Assembly: GCA_937880065.1 (NCBI GenBank)
Contig: CALFMA010000696.1
Location: forward strand, 1-21,902
Direction: 5' to 3'
From: an uncultured Ruminococcus sp.
GTDB lineage: Bacteria; Bacillota_A; Clostridia; Oscillospirales; Ruminococcaceae
Length of the DNA stretch: 21,902 bases
A model generated the notes under the pieces. It saw only the letters and a list, made by a program, of their open reading frames with translations. It was not told the DNA's origin and searched no databases. Of this stretch, positions 1-6,662 are shown one piece after another. A program made the position numbers and the translations under genes. Positions within the stretch are counted from its first letter, which is position 1. Each line of letters begins with the position of its first letter.

Positions 1-420
1 TTCATCTAATCTTCTAATTTCTTTCATTAATTCATTTTCTAAACGAGAACTTTCATTTCTCAATTCTTTAACTTCTCTTTCCTTTTGTTCTTTCTCTTGT
101 TCTACAAACTCTTTATCTTTTAGAGTTGTAATACCATTACGAGTAAGTTTTTTAAGATATGTAAACTTATGCTCTACACCATTATGCACGATAACCATTT
201 CTCTTTCAGTTTCTCTTGGAACTGTTGCATAAACTTTACCCTCTTTTGTAATATCTACATCAGGTGCAGTAATTTCAAAAGGAATTTTACGCTGATAAAC
301 AACTGCTCTTGCAAAAATATTAATGGCTGTTGAAGTATTCATACCAAATTCAGAGCAAAGAATGTCAAACTGTTTCTTTAAATTTTCGTCCATACGAACA
401 CTAAATGTTGATTGTGCCAT
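1..420 (-). CDS. RelB/DinJ-family antitoxin, extended, partial (runs off left edge)
   Basis: This leftward gene begins with ATG at 420 and is still open at position 1 after 140 codons, so its 3' end is missing. Residues 1-50 read as a ribbon-helix-helix DNA-binding segment of the RelB/DinJ type: a short basic strand (STFSVRMDE) followed by two helices containing the MNTSTAINIFARAVV stretch, then KIPFEI. RelB/DinJ antitoxins usually bind their own promoter through this segment and neutralise a RelE/YafQ-type RNase toxin. The rest (about residues 95-140) is highly charged (KEQKEREVKEL) and looks like coiled coil, making the protein longer than the usual 80-100 residues. A GGAGGTG ribosome binding site sits just upstream of the start. 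A toxin gene, if present, would lie downstream beyond the left edge and cannot be seen. Family membership is recognised from the N-terminal pattern; the toxin pairing is inference. Confidence 0.8.
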   Translation of the reverse strand, partial: MAQSTFSVRMDENLKKQFDILCSEFGMNTSTAINIFARAVVYQRKIPFEITAPDVDITKEGKVYATVPRETEREMVIVHNGVEHKFTYLKKLTRNGITTLKDKEFVEQEKEQKEREVKELRNESSRLENELMKEIRRLDE

Positions 421-466
421 AAAACGCACCTCCTTTATATATATTATAACCTATTGTGTGCGTTTT
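421..466. promoter_or_regulatory. 9-bp inverted repeat flanking the antitoxin promoter, candidate operator
   Basis: AAAACGCAC (421-429) and its exact reverse complement GTGCGTTTT (458-466) lie 28 bp apart. One arm abuts the start codon and ribosome binding site; the other touches the -35 box, with the -10 box between them. RelB-type antitoxins normally repress their own promoter, so autoregulation is a reasonable inference. The half-sites are farther apart than a single ribbon-helix-helix dimer would span, so looping or two dimers would be needed. Confidence 0.45.
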
Positions 467-471
467 GTCAA
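443..471 (-). promoter_or_regulatory. Consensus sigma-A promoter of the antitoxin gene
   Basis: On the minus strand, TTGACA (466-471) and TATAAT (443-448) are separated by exactly 17 bp, a perfect match to the vegetative consensus. AAGGAGG (429-435) follows before the ATG at 420. It drives the RelB-like gene separately from the upstream leftward gene, whose transcript should stop at the hairpin 545-573. Confidence 0.85.
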
Positions 472-544
472 TATTTATTTGAAGTTTTATTAGATTTTCA
501 GAGCTGAGATGTATAATCAGATTCATTTATAAATTGTATAAGAA

Positions 545-573
545 AAGCCGTAGAGTGCTTTTCTCTACGGCTT
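545..573 (-). terminator. Rho-independent terminator of the 613-1200 gene
   Basis: A perfect 11-bp stem (AAGCCGTAGAG, 545-555, with CTCTACGGCTT, 563-573) encloses a 7-nt loop. On the minus strand the stem is followed by TTCTTAT, a moderate U-tract, whereas the plus-strand side is not T-rich. It lies 40 bp past the stop of the leftward 195-aa gene. Confidence 0.75.
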
Positions 574-612
574 ATAATAAGTATATGATTTAACGAATGA
601 GTTGTGATGAAA

Positions 613-1200
613 TTATCTATTACAAATATAATTCATTTTAGTAATAAAATTACCCTTTAATACAGTATCTGTCATTAAAGATTTGCAATAAGTCTTATAT
701 GTTTTATATAAAAGAACAGTAAATTCTGGTACTGAAACTTTAAATAAATAATTCTCCATAGTTATTATATAAGAGTTATCTTGAGTTAATACAGTATTAC
801 CATAGGTTTGCCCGGAATGAAGAATACCACATCTAACATTTATGTAAAAGGCTAATGCACTATCATCGGTAAAACTATTTGAAAGAGTTTTTAAATATTC
901 TGTATATTCTTGTCTGCTAACATTATTTGTGTTTTCTAGCCCGTGTTTAAATTGAAGCATAGTTTCTACAAGTAAGGCTTCTAACGCCATTATAGCAAAA
1001 TCATATTTTGGTATCTTGCTTTTTGTATTAATATCTTGTAAGTCATAAATGGCATTAAAAAATCTCCCCCTTATTCTATCTTCAAATATTTCAATTGCTT
1101 TTTTCCATTTATCTTGACTACTATGTATATCTAAGTTTAAATTCAAATAATCTTCTATCTTGAATTTAGGAGAGATATATTTGGAATTATCTATTAACAT
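613..1200 (-). CDS. Hypothetical protein with R-x4-H motif, possible HEPN-fold RNase
   Basis: A 195-aa soluble protein with no signal peptide or membrane segment. GGAGG (1207-1211) precedes the ATG. The visible signature is a helical N-terminal half with FEDRIRGRFF (about residues 39-48), a hydrophobic helix FAIMALEALLVETM (68-81), then NVRCGILHSG (121-130). R123-x4-H128 matches the R-x4-6-H active-site pattern of HEPN-superfamily RNases found in toxin-antitoxin, abortive-infection and CRISPR effector proteins. I do not recognise a named family, and the HEPN call rests on this one motif plus predicted helicity. The gene has its own promoter and terminator, is opposite in orientation to the transfer genes to its right, and sits beside an antitoxin-like gene, all of which suit cargo. 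It could equally be an uncharacterised helical protein. Confidence 0.7.
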   Translation of the reverse strand: MLIDNSKYISPKFKIEDYLNLNLDIHSSQDKWKKAIEIFEDRIRGRFFNAIYDLQDINTKSKIPKYDFAIMALEALLVETMLQFKHGLENTNNVSRQEYTEYLKTLSNSFTDDSALAFYINVRCGILHSGQTYGNTVLTQDNSYIITMENYLFKVSVPEFTVLLYKTYKTYCKSLMTDTVLKGNFITKMNYICNR

Positions 1201-1237
1201 TTGTAACCTCCATTTTAATTCTTAAATGATATTATAT

Positions 1238-1266
1238 AGTATATCACAAAATAACGATTTTTTCAA
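1238..1266 (-). promoter_or_regulatory. Promoter of the 613-1200 gene (extended -10)
   Basis: On the minus strand, TTGAAA (1261-1266) and TATACT (1238-1243) are 17 bp apart, and a TGA just upstream of the -10 gives an extended TGn -10 element. It lies 38 bp upstream of the ATG at 1200. No comparably good plus-strand promoter is visible for the gene starting at 1303. Confidence 0.6.
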
Positions 1267-1302
1267 GTACCATATTAAACTTATATGAAAGGAGGACATC
1301 AA

Positions 1303-4047
1303 TTGAGCAAACTAATACGCAGACAAAATAATCTGAAAAAAGCACAGATACGATTTGATAAAGTGGGTAAAAGAAACAAGCAGATTCAGCTGAACTTTGA
1401 AAGAAGTCAGCAAAAGAATGGTAAATTCAAAACTCACATCAAAATCAAACGTGGCGAAAGAACGCATCACGGCAATAATCGTGGATTGTTACATAAAGCT
1501 GTCGGATTGAAGTATCGTATCACAGGGGATGTTCCGTCATTAACAAAGCTGATTAACAACACACAGCCGATTACATTCAAGGGTAAGGTTTTGAAAAAAA
1601 CTGCACAAGCTGTGAATTTTGTAGCTCATGATGCTGTGAAAACAGCAGTAGATACAGGACTTGCAGCTGAAACTGCAAGAATCAAATTAACCGATACAAT
1701 AAACCGTGAGATAGTAAATACAGCACGGCAAAAATACACTCGTGAAGCTGTTGACGATTACCACAGAGGTACATTCTTTATTGGAAAAACTGTCGTTGAT
1801 GCTGTTAAGGGTACACATAATCACTTTCGTCAGAAAAAACAATACAAATATGAAAATGCGAAATATCAGCTTATAAAAGCTGAAAATGCTGTTTTCAAGC
1901 ACGATAAGTATAAGCCGGAAATCAAAAACACCAAATCTGACCTCAAATCTGCAAAGTCTGAATTCAAACAATATAAGGATAATTTCAAAGCAAGCAGTAG
2001 GTCAAATATTCAAAGAGCATTATTCATAAGGCGAAAAGAACAGTTTAAGCAGATAAAGGATAATAGCTCATTTGCAATTGATAAGCTGAATTCCGAAAAG
2101 AAATTCAAAAGCAAGGAATTAAAAATTCAGCGTAAAATTGCCAAAAATGAAAAGACCGAATTACTTGCGGTCAAGCCTATGCATTATGCTGTTTCTCAAA
2201 TGAAAGCATCTGCTTGGCAGAAAGCTGTAAACGAGGATGCGGATAATGATATGTTACACGCTGTAGATTCAGCAAAACGAAGAATTGCTGAACCTGTAAT
2301 ACAGAAAGCGTCAAAACAGCAGCGATTACAGCGACAGCAAAAAAAGCGTGATAAGATTTACGAGAAAGATAAAAGTAATAATAAACGCTTGAATAAGGAA
2401 GAAAACAGGCTTAAGGACAAAGAAAAGAATATTGCAAAAAAGAAGAAAAAACCTAAACCAAAGAAATCATTTTCAGATAAACTAAAAGATTTCGGGAGTG
2501 GTATTTTCAAATTCATCAAAAATGTGTATGAAAATGAAGTCAAAAAGTTCTTTGGTGCTATTGCTGTAATTATTATCATCCTTCTTCTTGTGTTTGCTTT
2601 TATTGTTATGATTTTCAGTTCGATTTCAGGAGGCGGTGGTTTTACACTTGGAACTTATACTGCACAGGACTATGACTTGTCAGAAGCTGAAAAATACTAT
2701 ACAAAGCTTGCGTGGGATTTGAATGAAAATGTTATTAAAGTAGGTATGGACGATTGGAAAAAAGCACTCAAAGACTTGGGTGCTGATACATCTGATTATA
2801 AGGATAAGCCTGTTGATTTTGTATTGGGACGTTCTTCACATTTCAATTACGATGCAGTCTATGACTTTGATGTAAACAAACTATGGGGATTCTTATGTGC
2901 GTATTATTATGATTTCGATGCCGACAACGGTGATATTAAGTATTGGAAATTTAAAGAAAGCACTAAGGATTTACTTGATGAGATTTTTAATGAAGAATAT
3001 GAGTTTCAGCATTTCTATGATAATACATCTCATTGGGAATACAGATATAATTTTGAATTCTATGGTTACTATTCCGTTGACGGCTCAGGAGTATCAGGCG
3101 AATATGGTTACATCGATATTTCTTATCCCGATGCTTTGCCATTTGATAATTACACAGACGGCAACACACTTTATTATGATTTAAACAATGGAGAAGTGCT
3201 TGATTATAGTAATGACTGTACATCAACAGGTTGGTATCTGAAAAATCAATATATTGATGATTATGATGAAAACGGTACAAAATATGGTGAATGGTATATA
3301 GATGGTGAGGATTGCAATTATGGTATCTGGGAAAATGATGTACTTGTTATTCCAAATCCCTATGTGATTACTGAAATGAACTGGTGTAGTTTTCTCAAAA
3401 AGTATGATTGGACAACTGATTGCCGACTTTACTATAACATCAAACAGAAGAAAACATTTAATGATGTTATAACAGAAAAACTCAGTTCTATGTCACATTC
3501 CGATGAACGTTTACAGTATTATAATCTGCTTATCGGTGCTGATAGTTCCTCGCTTCACGGAAATCACCAGACATTAAGAAGTCTTACAGGTACAGGAATT
3601 CACGAAAGCACGATACTTAACGGTTATGGCTATGATATGCAAGGTTGGAATTACAGGCATTGTAAACTCTCAGACTTGCATAACGGTATTGATATTGCTG
3701 TCGGTGAAAATATAGACATTTATGCTCCATTCAAATGTAAGATAGAATCCTATGATAACGATAAAAAAACGGTTATTCTGCGAAAGGATGATGTTGAGTA
3801 TTGGTATGACGGTACAGGCGGTAAAAAGCGTGATACGGAAGTAACCATAACAAATGTAATATTGAAAGATGATTTCAACGTAGGCGATACAATTGAAGAA
3901 TGTGAATCCTTTGCAAAAAGTACATCACATCAGTATTGCGATGATAGTGTACAGAACGCTATTAATAACTATATACACGTTAAGGTCGAAATTGACACAG
4001 ACGGTATTGGCTGGGATTTTATTGACCCTCGGCTTGTATTTTACTAA
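1303..4047 (+). CDS. CD1108-family-like conjugal transfer protein with C-terminal M23-like domain
   Basis: This 914-aa protein probably acts at the cell envelope during conjugation, in the position held by CD1108-type peptidase proteins of Tn1549-like elements. Residues 1-415 are a Lys/Arg-rich, coiled-coil-prone cytoplasmic part; 416-443 form one membrane span (FFGAIAVIIIILLLVFAF); the rest is extracellular. Residues after the span (SEAEKYYTKLAWDLNENV) match the usual CD1108 pattern. The C-terminus resembles an M23 (LytM) peptidase: HNGIDIAVG with H793 and D797, and a closing IHVKVEI then DPRLVF. The HxH motif reads H892-V-K894, so one expected zinc ligand is lysine and activity is doubtful. 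I chose TTG at 1303 over an in-frame ATG at 1285 because the AGGAGG (1290-1295) falls inside the latter's first codons and is correctly spaced for the TTG. The next gene follows after 15 bp. Confidence 0.82.
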   Translation: MSKLIRRQNNLKKAQIRFDKVGKRNKQIQLNFERSQQKNGKFKTHIKIKRGERTHHGNNRGLLHKAVGLKYRITGDVPSLTKLINNTQPITFKGKVLKKTAQAVNFVAHDAVKTAVDTGLAAETARIKLTDTINREIVNTARQKYTREAVDDYHRGTFFIGKTVVDAVKGTHNHFRQKKQYKYENAKYQLIKAENAVFKHDKYKPEIKNTKSDLKSAKSEFKQYKDNFKASSRSNIQRALFIRRKEQFKQIKDNSSFAIDKLNSEKKFKSKELKIQRKIAKNEKTELLAVKPMHYAVSQMKASAWQKAVNEDADNDMLHAVDSAKRRIAEPVIQKASKQQRLQRQQKKRDKIYEKDKSNNKRLNKEENRLKDKEKNIAKKKKKPKPKKSFSDKLKDFGSGIFKFIKNVYENEVKKFFGAIAVIIIILLLVFAFIVMIFSSISGGGGFTLGTYTAQDYDLSEAEKYYTKLAWDLNENVIKVGMDDWKKALKDLGADTSDYKDKPVDFVLGRSSHFNYDAVYDFDVNKLWGFLCAYYYDFDADNGDIKYWKFKESTKDLLDEIFNEEYEFQHFYDNTSHWEYRYNFEFYGYYSVDGSGVSGEYGYIDISYPDALPFDNYTDGNTLYYDLNNGEVLDYSNDCTSTGWYLKNQYIDDYDENGTKYGEWYIDGEDCNYGIWENDVLVIPNPYVITEMNWCSFLKKYDWTTDCRLYYNIKQKKTFNDVITEKLSSMSHSDERLQYYNLLIGADSSSLHGNHQTLRSLTGTGIHESTILNGYGYDMQGWNYRHCKLSDLHNGIDIAVGENIDIYAPFKCKIESYDNDKKTVILRKDDVEYWYDGTGGKKRDTEVTITNVILKDDFNVGDTIEECESFAKSTSHQYCDDSVQNAINNYIHVKVEIDTDGIGWDFIDPRLVFY

Positions 4048-4062
4048 AAAGTAGGTGATTAA

Positions 4063-4362
4063 ATGTCAGGTAATGATAAAAAAATTGAAAAGCTCACAGA
4101 ACGTGCAGAACAGCTTGAACAGCGTATTAAAAGCGACACTGCAAAGCGTAAGGAGATTTTAGCTGAAATCGACCGTTTAACTTATGCTAATTTCAAAACT
4201 GAAATTGCAAAAAATGATATGACTACGGATGATTACGCTTTCTTTGTCAGAATGAAAAAGAAAATGTCCGACAGAAATATGTCTGTTGAGGATTTGGAAA
4301 GAATGTTTGAGAAAATTTATAAAAATACGGAGGAAAACGAAGATGAAAAGACAATTTTTTAG
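4063..4362 (+). CDS. DUF4315 family protein
   Basis: A 99-aa soluble protein. Its first 45 residues form a heptad-like coiled coil (KIEKLTERAEQLEQRIK), followed by a short helical tail (DDYAFFVRMKKKM). This arrangement, and its place between the CD1108-like gene and the CD1107/DUF4366 gene, is characteristic of the DUF4315 proteins of Tn1549-like conjugative elements. Their molecular function is unknown; a structural or regulatory role in the transfer complex is only inferred. The ribosome binding site is weak (TAGGTGA), and the stop overlaps the next gene's start by 20 nt, indicating translational coupling. Confidence 0.75.
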   Translation: MSGNDKKIEKLTERAEQLEQRIKSDTAKRKEILAEIDRLTYANFKTEIAKNDMTTDDYAFFVRMKKKMSDRNMSVEDLERMFEKIYKNTEENEDEKTIF

Positions 4363-5187
4363 TGCGATACTTTCCGCACTTGTACTTGCAGCTGCAAGCG
4401 TAGGTGTTACAGCTTTTGCCGAAGAAACTGCAACAGAACAGACAACATCTAAAAGTACGGTGGAAGAAAGGCAATCGAAAGCACATTGGTTTCTGAAAGT
4501 AAGGCAGATGATACTTCTGCGAAGATTGATTCCGATGAAGTTATGAAGTACATAAACCAAGTCCCAGATGCTGAAAATGAAACTTCTGCTGAAAATGACG
4601 AAAATGCCCGTCCGGATTATTACGGCGATGATTATTATGACACCAAGGGCAATGCTACGCTTATTAAGTCGGAACATATCATCTACAACACGGAAGAAAT
4701 GCAGTTTATTGCAGTTACCACAAAGGACGGTCACGTTTTCTATGTACTTATCAATTACTCAGCTGAAAATGGAGAAGATAACGTATATTTTCTCAATAAA
4801 GTTGATGCAATTGACCTTTACGCTCTCATCTATATGAAAGATGAGGAAAAAGAAAGCGGTATTGATATTAATAATGTGAAGAAAGCTGAGGAAACAGCAT
4901 TTGAAACTTTCGGCAAAGAGAAATCCTCTGCTGAAAATTGGGAAGATTCAATTGAAACAGATATTTCCGATACCGACACAGTTGAACAGGAAAAGCCTGA
5001 GCAGAAGCCTATGAGTTCCAACAATATGTATCTTATTATTGGTGCAGCTGTTATTCTATGTATCGGCGGTGCAGGATTCTTCATTATGAAGAAAAAGCCT
5101 GCCAAGAAAAATAATGTTGTAATGGAAGATGATGAGGATATCAACTTCTATGATAATGATGAAGAATTCAATGAGGATAACGAATAA
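4343..5187 (+). pseudogene. CD1107-family (DUF4366) mobile element protein, frameshifted
   Basis: The reading frame is split. The ATG at 4343, preceded by GGAGG, begins a clear signal peptide (KRQFFSAILSALVLAAASVG, cleavage near AFA-EE). That frame closes at about 4546. The rest of the protein lies in the -1 frame, open from 4453 to 5187. Moving from V-E-E (4460-4468) to A-I-E-S (4471 on) needs one extra base. The run GAAGAAAGG (4463-4471) would read through if it had one more A, pointing to a single-base deletion or a sequencing error in that run. The restored product would be about 281 aa: signal peptide, acidic linker, a DUF4366 core (IKSEHIIYNTEEMQFIAVTT, VYFLNKVD), a C-terminal membrane span (MYLIIGAAVILCIGGAGFF) and a basic/acidic tail. 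DUF4366 proteins are surface-exposed, membrane-anchored components of these elements with unknown function. No convincing slippery heptamer is present. Confidence 0.75.
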
Positions 5188-5202
5188 TAGGAGGAATTAA
5201 TT

Positions 5203-5487
5203 ATGAACAAGTACACAAAAATCGGTATCGTAACAGGATTTATTACTGCTTCTGCAATTGCTGTCCGCTGTATTAAGAGAAAGGCTTTTAATAAGGGCTT
5301 TTCTACAGCATTTGAACTTTCTAAAGTCGCTCTTAAAGATACATTTAAGATTGTTGACGATAAAATCAATACCCTGAGAGAACAGTATGATGAACTGGAA
5401 GATGATTATTATGAGCTTGAAGAAGAATACTTTGAGTTGCTCGACAAGGTAGAATGTGAAGATTCTGCTGAAGAAATAACTGAATAA
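5203..5487 (+). CDS. Small membrane-anchored hypothetical protein with acidic coiled coil
   Basis: A 94-aa protein with a strong AGGAGG ribosome binding site 7 nt before the ATG, 15 bp after the DUF4366 stop. Residues 6-22 (KIGIVTGFITASAIAVR) form a single hydrophobic segment followed by a basic KRK stop-transfer, giving an N-terminal anchor. The second half is a Glu/Asp/Tyr-rich coiled coil (EQYDELEDDYYELEEEYFEL). I do not recognise a family. Its position suggests an accessory subunit of the transfer apparatus; the function is unknown. Confidence 0.7.
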   Translation: MNKYTKIGIVTGFITASAIAVRCIKRKAFNKGFSTAFELSKVALKDTFKIVDDKINTLREQYDELEDDYYELEEEYFELLDKVECEDSAEEITE

Positions 5488-5509
5488 TGACTTAACGAGG
5501 TACAAGCCA

Positions 5510-5743
5510 ATGAGAAAGAGAGAATTTGGCAAAAAGCCTGTGCAGGCAGTTTTAGGTTCAGGTAATAATGAAACTGAAACTTGTTTCCGCACATTAAAAG
5601 ATAAGAAGCAGTATGTTTCTGTCGCACTTATCGGGAGTATAATTTGTTTTATTTGCTTTATTTTTGGTGAGAATAAGGGATTTAAGAAAGGATACAATGA
5701 TGCTGACAGAATGAGAACCAATGAAAGTACTCAGTCTGTTTGA
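5510..5743 (+). CDS. Small single-span membrane protein, hypothetical
   Basis: A 77-aa protein with a weak ribosome binding site (GAGGT). A Lys/Arg-rich N-terminus (MRKREFGKK) precedes one membrane span at about residues 36-53 (VSVALIGSIICFICFIFG) and a GFKKGYNDADR tail. Its last 23 nt overlap the start of the methyltransferase gene in another frame, so the two are probably translationally coupled. I do not recognise the family. It is short, but the ribosome binding site, the spacing and the membrane segment support it as real. Confidence 0.6.
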   Translation: MRKREFGKKPVQAVLGSGNNETETCFRTLKDKKQYVSVALIGSIICFICFIFGENKGFKKGYNDADRMRTNESTQSV

Positions 5744-6662
5744 CGGTATCTCTTGCGGAAGATTGGCACTTGAACGTGCTAATCTTCCTGTAAAGAGATA
5801 TGATGCATTTGAAATTGACAAATATGCTATTGCCGTATCAAAGAACAATTTTCCCGATATTGTTCATCACGGCGATGTATTCAAAGGAGATTTCAAGAAA
5901 TTCAAGGGATATGACCTCCTGATAGGCGGTTCACCCTGTACATACTGGAGTGTTGCCAAAAAAGGCAGAGAAACAACTGCTGACGGTGAGGGATTCCGCT
6001 TGTTTATGGAATTCGTAAGAGCATTGAAAGAATCCCAATGTCGATACTTCATTTATGAGAACAATTACTCCATTCATCAGAATATCAAAGCTGAGATTTC
6101 AGAAAAACTCGGTGTACAGCCGATTATGATTAATTCAGCTTTGGTATCAGCACAAAATCGCAAACGCTGTTATTGGACAAACATTCCAAGTGTTATTCAA
6201 CCGCAGAATAAAGGAATTTTACTCAAAGATATTCTCGAAAGCGGTATTGGTTGGCAGGATAAAAGCTATTGTATGACTGCAAGCTATAACGGTGCAGTAT
6301 TCAGAAATACACTTGAACGCAAACAGCGAACTATGGTTGCTGAGCCTGTCATTAAACCGATTCGTGTTGGGGAATACGGTAAAGGAGGACAAGGACAACG
6401 CATTTATTCAGTTTATGGTAAGTCAGTTTCACTAACCGCAAACGGTGGTGGTCAGGGTGCAAAGACAGGTCTGTATAAGATTGATTTGCCCGACGGTGAC
6501 TACATAATCCGAAAGCTTACACCTGTTGAAGCTGAACGATTACAGACTTTACCCGATAACTACACAATGGGTATCAGCAATACTCAAAGATACAAATGTA
6601 TCGGTAATGGCTGGACAGTAGATGTAATTGCTCATATCTTAGGAGGGCTGCACGATGATTAA
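5721..6662 (+). CDS. DNA (cytosine-5-)-methyltransferase
   Basis: A 313-aa C5-cytosine DNA methyltransferase that transfers a methyl group from S-adenosylmethionine. Conserved motifs are in order: motif I FDGISCG (7-13), acidic E31-I-D33, motif IV GGSPC with catalytic Cys73, motif VI ENN (E113; ENV is more usual), motif VIII QNRKR (145-149), motif IX TPVEAERLQTLP and motif X GNGWTVDVIAHI near the C-terminus. The target-recognition region lies between motifs VIII and IX (about 165-260), so specificity cannot be read from sequence. No restriction endonuclease gene is adjacent, which suggests an orphan enzyme that may protect the element from host restriction. The start overlaps the preceding gene, and the stop overlaps the next gene by 8 nt. 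The ENN variant is familiar among phage and element-borne enzymes. Confidence 0.93.
   Translation: MKVLSLFDGISCGRLALERANLPVKRYDAFEIDKYAIAVSKNNFPDIVHHGDVFKGDFKKFKGYDLLIGGSPCTYWSVAKKGRETTADGEGFRLFMEFVRALKESQCRYFIYENNYSIHQNIKAEISEKLGVQPIMINSALVSAQNRKRCYWTNIPSVIQPQNKGILLKDILESGIGWQDKSYCMTASYNGAVFRNTLERKQRTMVAEPVIKPIRVGEYGKGGQGQRIYSVYGKSVSLTANGGGQGAKTGLYKIDLPDGDYIIRKLTPVEAERLQTLPDNYTMGISNTQRYKCIGNGWTVDVIAHILGGLHDD

Noticed and set aside
4463..4475. Programmed -1 ribosomal frameshifting in the DUF4366 gene
   Set aside because: No slippery heptamer (X XXY YYZ) in the right frame and no obvious downstream pseudoknot were seen. A one-base deletion in an A-run is simpler.
4177..4734. 185-aa minus-strand open frame across the DUF4315/DUF4366 genes
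   Set aside because: It is antisense to two recognisable genes, with low-complexity Phe/Ile/Ser composition and no ribosome binding site.
4486..5187. Independent gene starting at TTG 4486
   Set aside because: There is no ribosome binding site, and the DUF4366 body would lack its signal peptide although one lies just upstream in another frame. A frameshifted single gene explains it better.
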